From a virus: a stretch of 20,759 nt of DNA. A program made the position numbers and the translations under genes. Where the stretch lies: positions 1 to 20,759 of the IMG/VR virus record IMGVR_UViG_3300044634_001141; one strand, written 5' to 3'. Shown here piece after piece: positions 1 through 7,748 of the stretch. Under the pieces are notes generated by a model. It was not told the origin of the DNA and searched no databases. It saw nothing but the letters and a program-made list of their open reading frames with translations. How positions within the stretch are numbered: position 1 is the first letter of the stretch; the number at the start of each line of letters is the position of its first letter.

Positions 1-1623
1 TGCAAAATATCCATTTCCAGATTGTAAATAAACTTGTGATGTATTTGCATATATAAATGGTGTGTTGAAATATAATTGATTTGTTTGAGTTATAGTACCA
101 GAATCAATTGTTAAAGTTCCAGTAAAACTATTTGGGTTTGCACCAACTGAAGTAATTACAGCACCAGTAATTGTAGATCCTGCAGTAAGATTTCCTAGCA
201 TTGATACGTTTCCATTTGAAGCAGTTAGCGTAAACTTTCCTGTTGTGCCACTTCCATTATAATGTGCTATTGAGTCTGGAGTTAGTCTTATATGCTGACC
301 AGAAGCAGGTCCTAAATAAATTGCTGGGTCTGAGCCGCTATTAATTTTAAGAGTTCCTGCATCATTTTGCAATGAATTGTCTAATAATTTCCATCCACCA
401 ATGTATCCAGCTGATGCTGTTAATGAACCAGTTTTTGAAACACGGAATGGAGCACTTAAATAATCTGCATTTCCTAGCCAAATTCCAGGAGTTGTTAGGC
501 TGTCAGGGTCTGCTTTAAATACGGTGTTTCCTGATCCTATCGATAGGCTACCAGTAAATGTTCCAGATCCATTAATTGCTAATGTTCCAGTAGACCCTCC
601 AATAAACTCAAGAAGTTTTGTAGTTCCGTTTGTTCCATAAATAACTAATGGTGTAGTGGATCCTCCTATTTCAACTCTTGCTCCACCGCTTGCGCCAGCT
701 TTAATGTACGCATCTGCTTCTAAGAATCCTGTTTTAATTTCACTTGCTGGCAATTTTTCTACTGTGATATTTGTTGGACTAGAAACTACTGCCGTTGTTG
801 TCTCAACTGGTGGCACTGCTGCATTTACAGTTTTAATTTTAACATAATATGGAACGCCATATTGCAATTTTGTTTGAGCATTTTTATCAATTACAGTTCC
901 AACTCCTATTGCTACCTGATTAGTTCCGTTTGCAAAGTTTAATGAATGAACCCAATTATTATCACTTGGCACAAAATCAGCTGACGTTCCTATGTAAACT
1001 TTGGCGCTTGCAAAAGTTCCTGTAGGAAAATCACTAATCCCGTCTGATTTCTTTCCATTCCAAGAAACAATAATTGATGCAAGTCCTGCTTCTATTGTTG
1101 GAGCAGATGGGTCTTGAGGATTAAGTATTGTTGTTCCAATTCCTGGAACAACTACTGATCTTGCGCTACTTACTGCAGACTTTTTACCATAAGAAGTAAC
1201 AGAATAAAGAGTTACAAAGTACTCTCCAGAAGGTGCGGCAATTGTTTGTGTTCCAGCTGATTTAAAACTTGAGGTTGGTTTAGTTCCATCAAAAATACCG
1301 CCGTCAACATAAATATCTACTCTATCTATATTGGATATAGTTTTTCCAGCAGCATCTGTGCCGTTCCAGGTTACTCTAATTAATCCAGGTTCTCCCGTAA
1401 CGCTACCAGTTGGAAGAGATGGCTCACCTGGAACTGATTCTCCTGGAGTTGTTATTATTTTTGCAGCAGACCATACGGAAAATGCTCCGCCTTCTCTTTT
1501 CCATCTAAATTGTAAAGGATATGTATTGTTTACGTCAAGGTCAGTAATTGTTACAATAAAGTAATTCTTATCTCCAGGATCTACCTTAGAGCTATCCTTT
1601 AATAAATCTTGATAGGCTGACAT
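1..1623 (-). CDS. Minor tail / receptor-binding fibre protein, N-terminal part (runs off left edge)
   Basis: An open frame of 541 codons starts at ATG 1621-1623 and has no stop before the window ends, so the C-terminus is missing. It starts directly after the TAA of the previous gene with no intervening base and only a weak GGAAG upstream, so translation is probably coupled. By eye, residues about 66-160 and 172-285 form two fibronectin III-like beta domains (ITWNG/VSWNGKKSDG-type strands), possibly with a partial one before them. A short helical segment near 289-307 (EKLPASEIKTGFLEADAYI) leads into a Gly/Thr/Ser-rich beta-repeat region with the motifs GIWLGNADYLSAPFRV (about 380-395) and GSLTASAGYIGGWKL. 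In other phages this layout is that of trimeric tail fibres or minor tail proteins that reach the cell surface. The role is inferred; the receptor is unknown. Confidence 0.75.
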   Translation of the reverse strand, partial: MSAYQDLLKDSSKVDPGDKNYFIVTITDLDVNNTYPLQFRWKREGGAFSVWSAAKIITTPGESVPGEPSLPTGSVTGEPGLIRVTWNGTDAAGKTISNIDRVDIYVDGGIFDGTKPTSSFKSAGTQTIAAPSGEYFVTLYSVTSYGKKSAVSSARSVVVPGIGTTILNPQDPSAPTIEAGLASIIVSWNGKKSDGISDFPTGTFASAKVYIGTSADFVPSDNNWVHSLNFANGTNQVAIGVGTVIDKNAQTKLQYGVPYYVKIKTVNAAVPPVETTTAVVSSPTNITVEKLPASEIKTGFLEADAYIKAGASGGARVEIGGSTTPLVIYGTNGTTKLLEFIGGSTGTLAINGSGTFTGSLSIGSGNTVFKADPDSLTTPGIWLGNADYLSAPFRVSKTGSLTASAGYIGGWKLLDNSLQNDAGTLKINSGSDPAIYLGPASGQHIRLTPDSIAHYNGSGTTGKFTLTASNGNVSMLGNLTAGSTITGAVITSVGANPNSFTGTLTIDSGTITQTNQLYFNTPFIYANTSQVYLQSGNGYFA

Positions 1624-2766
1624 TTAGAATGTTACTTCCAGTCTATACTCTACGTCAATTTGCCTTCCAGCTGTTTTTGTTAAATATGGTGAGTTTAATA
1701 TGGACCTACTTACCAAACCATATATCGGATCAAATGTATCTTCATCATTAATTCTAACTGCATCTAGGCCCACTAAAGTTGATTGTCCAGAAACTGGGGT
1801 GATTACGATTCCGATTTTTGTAATTTCTGATTTATTTGGAGAACCCACTACGTTACCAAATAAGCTAGAAAGCAAAACTTCTTGTGATATCTTTTTTCCA
1901 GTTCCAGAAATTGACGGCAAATCAACAAAATAATAATTGCCAGTAGATGTGTAAAATTTAACTGTAATCTTACTTAGGTTATTATCTCCCTTATAGTAAG
2001 CGCAAGTAATAGAATCGTTGTTGCTATATCCCTCTAAATCAAAAGAAGTGTTTGTTGTGTATTCTTTTGAGCTAGTGCCGTTGGAAGGCATAACCAAAAC
2101 ATTAGTTCCAACTCTTGCACCAGTTTCTGATGTTTCTGGGTTGTAACCATCTGAGTCTGTCCAGTCTAGGTAATTATCAAAATCCGCAATAAACTTGCTA
2201 TCAAAACTATTTGCAGAAGATCTTGTTGATGGGTAAATTCCTATTTCTGAAATTACTCCAGCTAAATCTTGAGGAAGTGTTGCTTTGTAAACTATATTAT
2301 ATACAGGCAATCCGTTTTCCATTTGAATATCTGTGCTGCCTAAGTTTACTGGCGTTCTGTATATCTCAAACCCTAATCTTGTGTCCACCTCGGAAGAAAC
2401 GTTTCCTCCAGAAACATAGGCTGAATTTGTTGAATCTAAAATTGTAAAGGTAGTAGTTGAAGGAACAGAGCTTATTGTTGCATTTAAAAAGTTATACTCT
2501 GTTGGAGACACATTAGATATGCTAACCTTGTTTCCTTCAAATAACCCATGCTCATAAGTAGTTGTAAAGGTGACAACGGATCCTGTAGAAGCAATTCCTG
2601 ATATTGTTTTTGAATCATGAATCCCTACCGCTAAGTCCTTTGTGGCAGACGGCACATTTCCAGCCATAAGTTTAGAAAAATACCTTTTTCCAAATTTGGT
2701 AATTATATTAGAAGATCTTGCGATCTCTTTATTGTTTTCATAAAATACATAAGTTCCTTTTATCAT
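1624..2766 (-). CDS. Minor tail protein with tail-fibre-like N-terminal fold and an inserted beta domain
   Basis: 380 residues. The ATG at 2766 lies 5 bases after AAAGGAG, and that site overlaps the stop of the preceding gene. The N-terminal pattern NIITKFGKRYFSKLMAG...LAVGI, then LGFEIYRTPV (about 131-140) and YKATLPQDLAGVISEIGIY (about 160-178), resembles the adaptor region found at the start of many phage tail-fibre or baseplate-attached proteins. A compact beta domain of about 70 residues sits inside it (about 56-125), with the frequent phage motif HGLFEGNKVSISNVSP followed by VPSTTTFTI. The C-terminal half (about 185-380) is a beta-rich module of unknown family and ends in VEYRLEVTF. It sits between two other minor tail genes, so it probably forms part of the tail tip. 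The exact role is not recognisable. Confidence 0.7.
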   Translation of the reverse strand: MIKGTYVFYENNKEIARSSNIITKFGKRYFSKLMAGNVPSATKDLAVGIHDSKTISGIASTGSVVTFTTTYEHGLFEGNKVSISNVSPTEYNFLNATISSVPSTTTFTILDSTNSAYVSGGNVSSEVDTRLGFEIYRTPVNLGSTDIQMENGLPVYNIVYKATLPQDLAGVISEIGIYPSTRSSANSFDSKFIADFDNYLDWTDSDGYNPETSETGARVGTNVLVMPSNGTSSKEYTTNTSFDLEGYSNNDSITCAYYKGDNNLSKITVKFYTSTGNYYFVDLPSISGTGKKISQEVLLSSLFGNVVGSPNKSEITKIGIVITPVSGQSTLVGLDAVRINDEDTFDPIYGLVSRSILNSPYLTKTAGRQIDVEYRLEVTF

Positions 2767-2775
2767 TACTCTCCT

Positions 2776-3606
2776 TTAGATTGGTGTAGAATAACCTGAA
2801 TAATATTTTTTATTATTAGTTCCAGTTACTACAGCCCTTACCGATAGCCATCTTGCTGAAGAAGAAGCTGGTGTATCTCCTCCAGATGAGCTAACTTTAT
2901 ATTGTCTATTCTTTCCACTATCTCCTATGCCGTAAGATGAAGAGGAAGGGTATGCTTTTGATCCTGAACTTACAGTTGTCCCGCCATTTTTTAAAGTTTT
3001 TATAATCCATTCGTAAGATATTGAATCATATGAACCAAGACCACTTGAATCATTCCACCCCCAAGATAATCCTGTAGAACCAGTTCTATCAAATATTACA
3101 GACGGAACAGATGGTGTTGGTGTAATAAAATTACTTGAGTTTGAAGGGTTTGCTTCAGAAGATGAAACTGCTGCTGCATACGATGCGGTTGCTGCGTTAT
3201 ATATTCTTGCGTCAACACCAACTGTAGTTGATGCATATTGACTCGTATTTTTAATTTTAATTAATGCATTATATTTAGTAGTCTTAGCTGCAGCATCATA
3301 ATACTCTTCAAAGGTTATTGACTCTATGTCTGATAAATCTACGGTGTCTGTCGATCCCTCTGGGTCTTTGTCTTCGTTATCTCCAGGTGGATTATCTCCA
3401 CCAGATCCGTCTCCAGGATAAGGACGAGATACTTGCTTAGAATAAATGTATCCAGAATCATTTTTAAGAATGGCTTCATCTGGTCTTAGCCACAATAGGT
3501 CTGGGTCTGTAGTTTTAAGCACAACTTTTGACGTCTTGGCTATATTCTTAGACGGTATTCTTTTTATAGTTTTTTTATTTACTATATCTTGTGATCCTAT
3601 TGTCAT
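2776..3606 (-). CDS. Minor tail protein with acidic Gly/Pro linker and beta-sandwich C-terminus
   Basis: 276 residues, no named family recognised. The first 60 residues are basic and then mixed (KKTIKRIPSKNIAKTSK near the start; DLLWLRPDEAIL at about 36-47). Residues about 62-90 form a flexible linker rich in Gly, Pro and Asp. From about 90 on there are Ser/Thr/Tyr-rich beta strands (ESITFEEYYDAAAKTTKYNALIKI, split by turns), consistent with one or two Ig/fibronectin-like domains, ending in a YSGYSTPI tail. There is no signal peptide or membrane segment. Its place between the tail hub gene and further minor tail genes suggests a tail-tip or side-fibre component. No Shine-Dalgarno sequence precedes ATG 3606; instead a TATAAT box lies 7 bases upstream, suggesting a leaderless message. 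Confidence 0.65.
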   Translation of the reverse strand: MTIGSQDIVNKKTIKRIPSKNIAKTSKVVLKTTDPDLLWLRPDEAILKNDSGYIYSKQVSRPYPGDGSGGDNPPGDNEDKDPEGSTDTVDLSDIESITFEEYYDAAAKTTKYNALIKIKNTSQYASTTVGVDARIYNAATASYAAAVSSSEANPSNSSNFITPTPSVPSVIFDRTGSTGLSWGWNDSSGLGSYDSISYEWIIKTLKNGGTTVSSGSKAYPSSSSYGIGDSGKNRQYKVSSSGGDTPASSSARWLSVRAVVTGTNNKKYYSGYSTPI

Positions 3607-3612
3607 TTTAAT

Positions 3613-3621
3613 ATTATACCA
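3613..3621 (-). promoter_or_regulatory. Candidate extended -10 promoter giving a leaderless mRNA for the 276-residue protein
   Basis: In the 24-base gap between the hub gene stop (3631) and the next ATG (3606) the minus strand reads TGGTATAAT, a perfect extended -10 (TGnTATAAT). The A of the ATG is the seventh base after the box, which is where transcription would begin. No recognisable -35 lies 17 bases upstream. There is no Shine-Dalgarno sequence before this ATG. Leaderless genes are common in Actinobacteria. TATAAT also occurs by chance in this AT-rich DNA, so the support is the placement, the TG extension and the missing ribosome site together. Confidence 0.45.
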
Positions 3622-3630
3622 TTTAGATAA

Positions 3631-6600
3631 TTACAGAGTTCTGCAAGTAATCGAGGTAGAAATCCCTTCTAGAAAAGATTGGCTTACGTTAGTAATAATC
3701 ATTTTTTGAGTTTCCTGAAGATTTTGATATGCATATTTAACTGAAACTATGTCTCCCACAGAAAGCATTGGATTTCCAAAGGTCTCTATTTCTATAATTT
3801 TTCCTTTGTTTATTGCCTTTGTTTTAATAAATTCAGCAAGATTTTTTACATCATATTCTGACTGAAGCCACCTAGATTCAAATATTACGGGCTCCTTGTT
3901 TGCATACTCACTGCTGGTATCTGTGGAGTACTCCATAGTTCCAGAAGGGTATAAATCATTTCCTATTACGTATAAGGAGGCCAGTGCGCCATCGCTTAAA
4001 GGAACAGTTGAAGAAGTATTGTTTAGCACATAAGCTTCTGCTTCAAAATTAGAAATCTTTTTACCAATCAGGCTAACTGCTTGGTTGCTACCAGTAGACC
4101 ATTTAATTGGGAATGCTGGTCTAGAGTTTAATTTAGTCTTTACATAATATATCTCTCTCACAACTGTTCCAAAATCATCTACCGTCTGGTTTTTAAGAAC
4201 TGGATCGGAGTTTCCAGTATTATAAATTAAATCTCCAAAACTCATGTCAAGCAAATCATCTGAATATTGGCCAGCGTATAAGTTTCTATTGTTATAAGAA
4301 GTTTCGTACTGGCTTACATCTATGTCTGTGCCGTATACGTAGTCTACTGCTATCTCGCCAGACCCGCATGCCAATGCTACGGTTTTAGTTGTTGGAAGGA
4401 TTGAATTAACTGTGGTTCCAGAGGAAGAGCTTACGTCTACTGCCGTAATAATAAATCCGTTAATGTATGCATTAATATAAACCTTGCTACCAGAAACTCT
4501 TACTCTAACGTCAACATTGTATTGAGTTCCACCAAATACTCCCTCAAAAGTTGTAGTAGATGTTTTTTGTGAATCAGCTAAGGTTTTTATTGAAGACCCG
4601 TCTGCCTTTATAATTCTAACTGATTTAGTCTCTTTTGAAACAGCAGATTTCGTAGTTTCTAAAATAACATAATACCCAGTTTTTCCTGTATGGTTTACAA
4701 AAAATCCCAAACCTGCGGAAACACCTTTTGTGTTAATATCTGTGTCTAAGAATATACTTGTACCAAAAGCATAATATTTTTCTGATAATAAAGGTGAGGG
4801 CAAGCCATATGTTGGAAGAGATGAGTTTGTTGTTGATGTAGACAAAGACATTCCTTCAAAATTTCTATAAGCAATGTTGTATTGATTTTTTGATGTATTT
4901 GGATTCGACATCTTGAAATAAGATTTGCTTGGATATATTTTTGTTGCAGAAACTGGATTTGAAGAAATGGTTGCTGCATTCGTAATGCTAGATAAAGTAA
5001 ACTTTCCACTTCTCATTACTTTACCTGAAGAAGATCCAGACTTTGGGGTTACTTCAAAAATATATCTTCCTAGACTTAAGTTAGATATTGTAAATGGTGG
5101 ATTGCCAGTTGCAGCAGGTATGTTGACTACCTCTTCAAAAATTTCGCTAAAAACAGTTCCTCCATCTGACTTCAAAGCTTTTATAACGTAAGAAGTTGGC
5201 ACTGTTGTGGGAACTACAAAATCAATAGACACACTACTAGATGTAAGTTGTGTAACCCTTAAGTCATAAAATAGATCCCAGTTTGTAGTAGTTCCAGTTG
5301 ATGTAGACTTTTGGGACGGATCAAATGTAACGTTTCTTAATTCCCAATTTCCTAGATTACTGTTTGCGGCATCATGTTTAGCTGCCACGGTTCCTAGGGC
5401 CCCTCTTTTTTTAATTCTGTATCTTCCGCTTGGTTTGAAGTATGCGCTAGAAGAAGGATTATTTACATCTGAGTAACCAGCTTTACACAAAGATCTGTAT
5501 TTATTTATATCTGCTGCGGACTCTACGTTTACTTTTCCAGTGCTTCCATCTAGAAATACGCAATCATATTCCATTGCATCATACTCAATAATTTCTGAAT
5601 CTATAAGAACATACCCAGAAAAATTATAAAAAGATTGTTGCTCTGCATATACGTCTGTTGTTTGAGAATCAATAGTCAAGTAGGTATTTTCCAAAGCGCT
5701 AATATCTTGAGATAATCCTCCTGCACTTAATAGTGTAGTAGGAGCGTTCCAAAGAGATCCAGAAGTACCTATATAATCTGAAGTCATCTGTGTTTCCCAC
5801 AAAACTTTTACGTAGTTTGCTCCAACTATATCTTTTTTATTAAATTTAATAATGTTTGGAAGAGTGGTGTCATCTGCTTCGTTGTAAAATGTCCAGGATA
5901 TTGGTCTTGCTGTGTCATAGATATAGTCTCTGCTGTAAAATTGCAGGATGTTATTTTCATCAAAGAATGCATTCATTTGAATATCTCTGCACAACTCTTG
6001 AATGGCTTCCCAAACTGTTTTTGAATCATCTGTCCACCAATAATTTACTTGAGGGATTGATTTTTCACTTGTTGTATTTAAATTAAATCTGTAGCTAGCA
6101 AAACCTATTGAGTCTAGAAGTCTTCTAATAATTGCAGTTACAGGATAGAATTCACACACAATATCTGGGCATACGGTTTCCATTAAATACTTAGAGCCAT
6201 CTAAAGAAAATATTGCTGCACTTCCATACTCATCTATATTAAAATCGTTAATATAATAGAACCCTTGGGATACTTTGTCGTAAGAACCAGCAACGGTTGT
6301 TGCGTTGCTATGGTACACATTAAAGAATGGGCGCAACTCAGCATTTTTTACTAGATACAGCAATGAGCTATCAAACTCAACGGAATCTCTAACATAAGAA
6401 ACTATTTGAGATGTTACCTGATTATATTTAGCAATATTTGCCGACATGCTGTTTGCAGTAACAAATCCTACTGGGAGTACGTCCGTGGAAGAAGATGAAG
6501 ATTCTTTGCTAATATCAAAGTCAACTAAATCTGAGGATATGTCCTTTACCCATCTTGCTGACAATTCAATTACCCCAATCATTCCTCCAAGATTTGAATT

Positions 6601-7290
6601 TGTTGCAGTAAGTTTAATTGATTTAATAGAAATTGGAGTTGAGTAAGTTATTGGCTCTACCAAAGCCGTGTTTACCCAAGAAGTTCCATTATAGTTTAAT
6701 ACGATATTTCCGTCTGTCGGTGTAGTAAATGGCCCAACTGACTGAGTTGTGTTGTCGGACTTAGTAATTAATAAGGAGTAGTTAGTGGGAAGAAAATGAT
6801 TTTTTTCAAATCTAATTACAATTTTATTTGATAAAGCATTTTTGTTTCCTTCAATAACCGTGTCTTGCTTATACTTTACAGTTAGATCAATGTTAGTATT
6901 TTTTGCTCCCAGCCAATATTTATATTCAGTTTTTTCTCCAGGAATATATATTCTTGGCTGAGTTGAGGGATATTGAACTGTTCTATACTTTGAAAAACTA
7001 TTCGCTGGCGTATCTACGGATGAAAAAACATAATACTTTATACCTGACTCTAACGGTCTAAATGGCTTTATTATAGAATCTACGGGAAACAATTTTTTAT
7101 AAGGGTTTGGTTTTCCTGAAGGCCAATCAGAAATTTGAGAAGTATATGAAGAATCTGCCGTTGCTGAAGAAACAGTTATTCCATCAATCATGGAATTCAT
7201 GTTGTACTCTATAACCAAACCAGCATCTGAAGTTACTGATTTTTGCTGCTTAAATAAATTAAGCAAACTGGTTTTATTTGAATCTATCAT
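3631..7290 (-). CDS. Tail hub / Tal-like minor tail protein with fibronectin- and lectin-like insertions
   Basis: 1219 residues. The start ATG overlaps the previous stop by one base (TATAATG). Residues about 250-500 look like the ring-forming hub of phage tail tips: VTAIIRRLLDSIGFASYRF, then KTVWEAIQELCRDIQMNAFFD (split here for length) and NNILQFYSRDYIYD are typical hub strands and helices. A segment at about 560-635 holds LIDSEIIEYDAMEY and RYRIKKRGALGT, also usual in this family. Residues about 675-768 resemble a fibronectin III domain. Residues about 785-990 resemble a concanavalin/LamG-like jelly roll (GYYVILETT, VRVSGSKVYINAYINGF). The hub fold seems to resume at about 1005-1219 (PMLSVGDIVSVKY, EGISTSITCRTL). 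It should close the tail tube below the distal tail protein and anchor the receptor-binding fibres. The domain calls are by eye. Confidence 0.78.
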   Translation of the reverse strand: MIDSNKTSLLNLFKQQKSVTSDAGLVIEYNMNSMIDGITVSSATADSSYTSQISDWPSGKPNPYKKLFPVDSIIKPFRPLESGIKYYVFSSVDTPANSFSKYRTVQYPSTQPRIYIPGEKTEYKYWLGAKNTNIDLTVKYKQDTVIEGNKNALSNKIVIRFEKNHFLPTNYSLLITKSDNTTQSVGPFTTPTDGNIVLNYNGTSWVNTALVEPITYSTPISIKSIKLTATNSNLGGMIGVIELSARWVKDISSDLVDFDISKESSSSSTDVLPVGFVTANSMSANIAKYNQVTSQIVSYVRDSVEFDSSLLYLVKNAELRPFFNVYHSNATTVAGSYDKVSQGFYYINDFNIDEYGSAAIFSLDGSKYLMETVCPDIVCEFYPVTAIIRRLLDSIGFASYRFNLNTTSEKSIPQVNYWWTDDSKTVWEAIQELCRDIQMNAFFDENNILQFYSRDYIYDTARPISWTFYNEADDTTLPNIIKFNKKDIVGANYVKVLWETQMTSDYIGTSGSLWNAPTTLLSAGGLSQDISALENTYLTIDSQTTDVYAEQQSFYNFSGYVLIDSEIIEYDAMEYDCVFLDGSTGKVNVESAADINKYRSLCKAGYSDVNNPSSSAYFKPSGRYRIKKRGALGTVAAKHDAANSNLGNWELRNVTFDPSQKSTSTGTTTNWDLFYDLRVTQLTSSSVSIDFVVPTTVPTSYVIKALKSDGGTVFSEIFEEVVNIPAATGNPPFTISNLSLGRYIFEVTPKSGSSSGKVMRSGKFTLSSITNAATISSNPVSATKIYPSKSYFKMSNPNTSKNQYNIAYRNFEGMSLSTSTTNSSLPTYGLPSPLLSEKYYAFGTSIFLDTDINTKGVSAGLGFFVNHTGKTGYYVILETTKSAVSKETKSVRIIKADGSSIKTLADSQKTSTTTFEGVFGGTQYNVDVRVRVSGSKVYINAYINGFIITAVDVSSSSGTTVNSILPTTKTVALACGSGEIAVDYVYGTDIDVSQYETSYNNRNLYAGQYSDDLLDMSFGDLIYNTGNSDPVLKNQTVDDFGTVVREIYYVKTKLNSRPAFPIKWSTGSNQAVSLIGKKISNFEAEAYVLNNTSSTVPLSDGALASLYVIGNDLYPSGTMEYSTDTSSEYANKEPVIFESRWLQSEYDVKNLAEFIKTKAINKGKIIEIETFGNPMLSVGDIVSVKYAYQNLQETQKMIITNVSQSFLEGISTSITCRTL

Positions 7291-7748
7291 TATACCTGTT
7301 CCATTGTAAGAGATACGTTCCAGAATTCTTGAGGAGTATCTGTTGAATTTTCTTTTACGTTTCTTTTTACTATTTCAAAAGAACATGCGGTAAATATCAT
7401 TTCCATTGTTTTTGTGGTTCCGCCATACACTATGGATAGATCAAAAGTAGATCTTCCAGATAAAGAACCAGAAGCTTTTGCTGCGGTGCCGTCATAGAAA
7501 GACTTTATGTCTACCGCTCCATAACCTCCGTCTACAGTCATTGTTGAATGAGAAGGAAGCATGGACCAGGAAACATTTATGCTTTCTTTTTCTGAAACAA
7601 AAAATTTACGCATTGTTCCATTTGCCATTCTTTGAGTTTTTTCAATTCTTATCTTGTTTAAAGATACGGGTTGTCTATTATGCTCAGATAAATTTATTGT
7701 TGAGTTAAGTTTTAACAAAGAGCCAACTGGCAATACCATTGCTGTCAT
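7290..7748 (-). CDS. Distal tail / tail-tube-like minor tail protein
   Basis: 152 residues, lying between the tape measure gene and the tail hub gene, where siphophages place their distal tail protein. Its ATG overlaps the tape measure stop by one base (TATAATG), and GGAGG lies 8 bases upstream. The chain is mostly beta: a basic strand (LNKIRIEKTQRMANGTMRKF), a segment SINVSWSMLPSHSTMTVDGG at about 56-75, and a closing strand EFWNVSLTMEQV. It is shorter than the usual two-domain Dit protein, so it may be only the ring-forming, tube-like domain that caps the tail tube. Assignment rests mainly on gene order; no catalytic or metal-binding motif is visible. Confidence 0.6.
   Translation of the reverse strand: MTAMVLPVGSLLKLNSTINLSEHNRQPVSLNKIRIEKTQRMANGTMRKFFVSEKESINVSWSMLPSHSTMTVDGGYGAVDIKSFYDGTAAKASGSLSGRSTFDLSIVYGGTTKTMEMIFTACSFEIVKRNVKENSTDTPQEFWNVSLTMEQV

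Noticed and set aside
2290-2305. TATAAT-like boxes within coding regions, such as this one
   Set aside because: They are common by chance in AT-rich DNA and have no gene start, TG extension or -35 in the right place.
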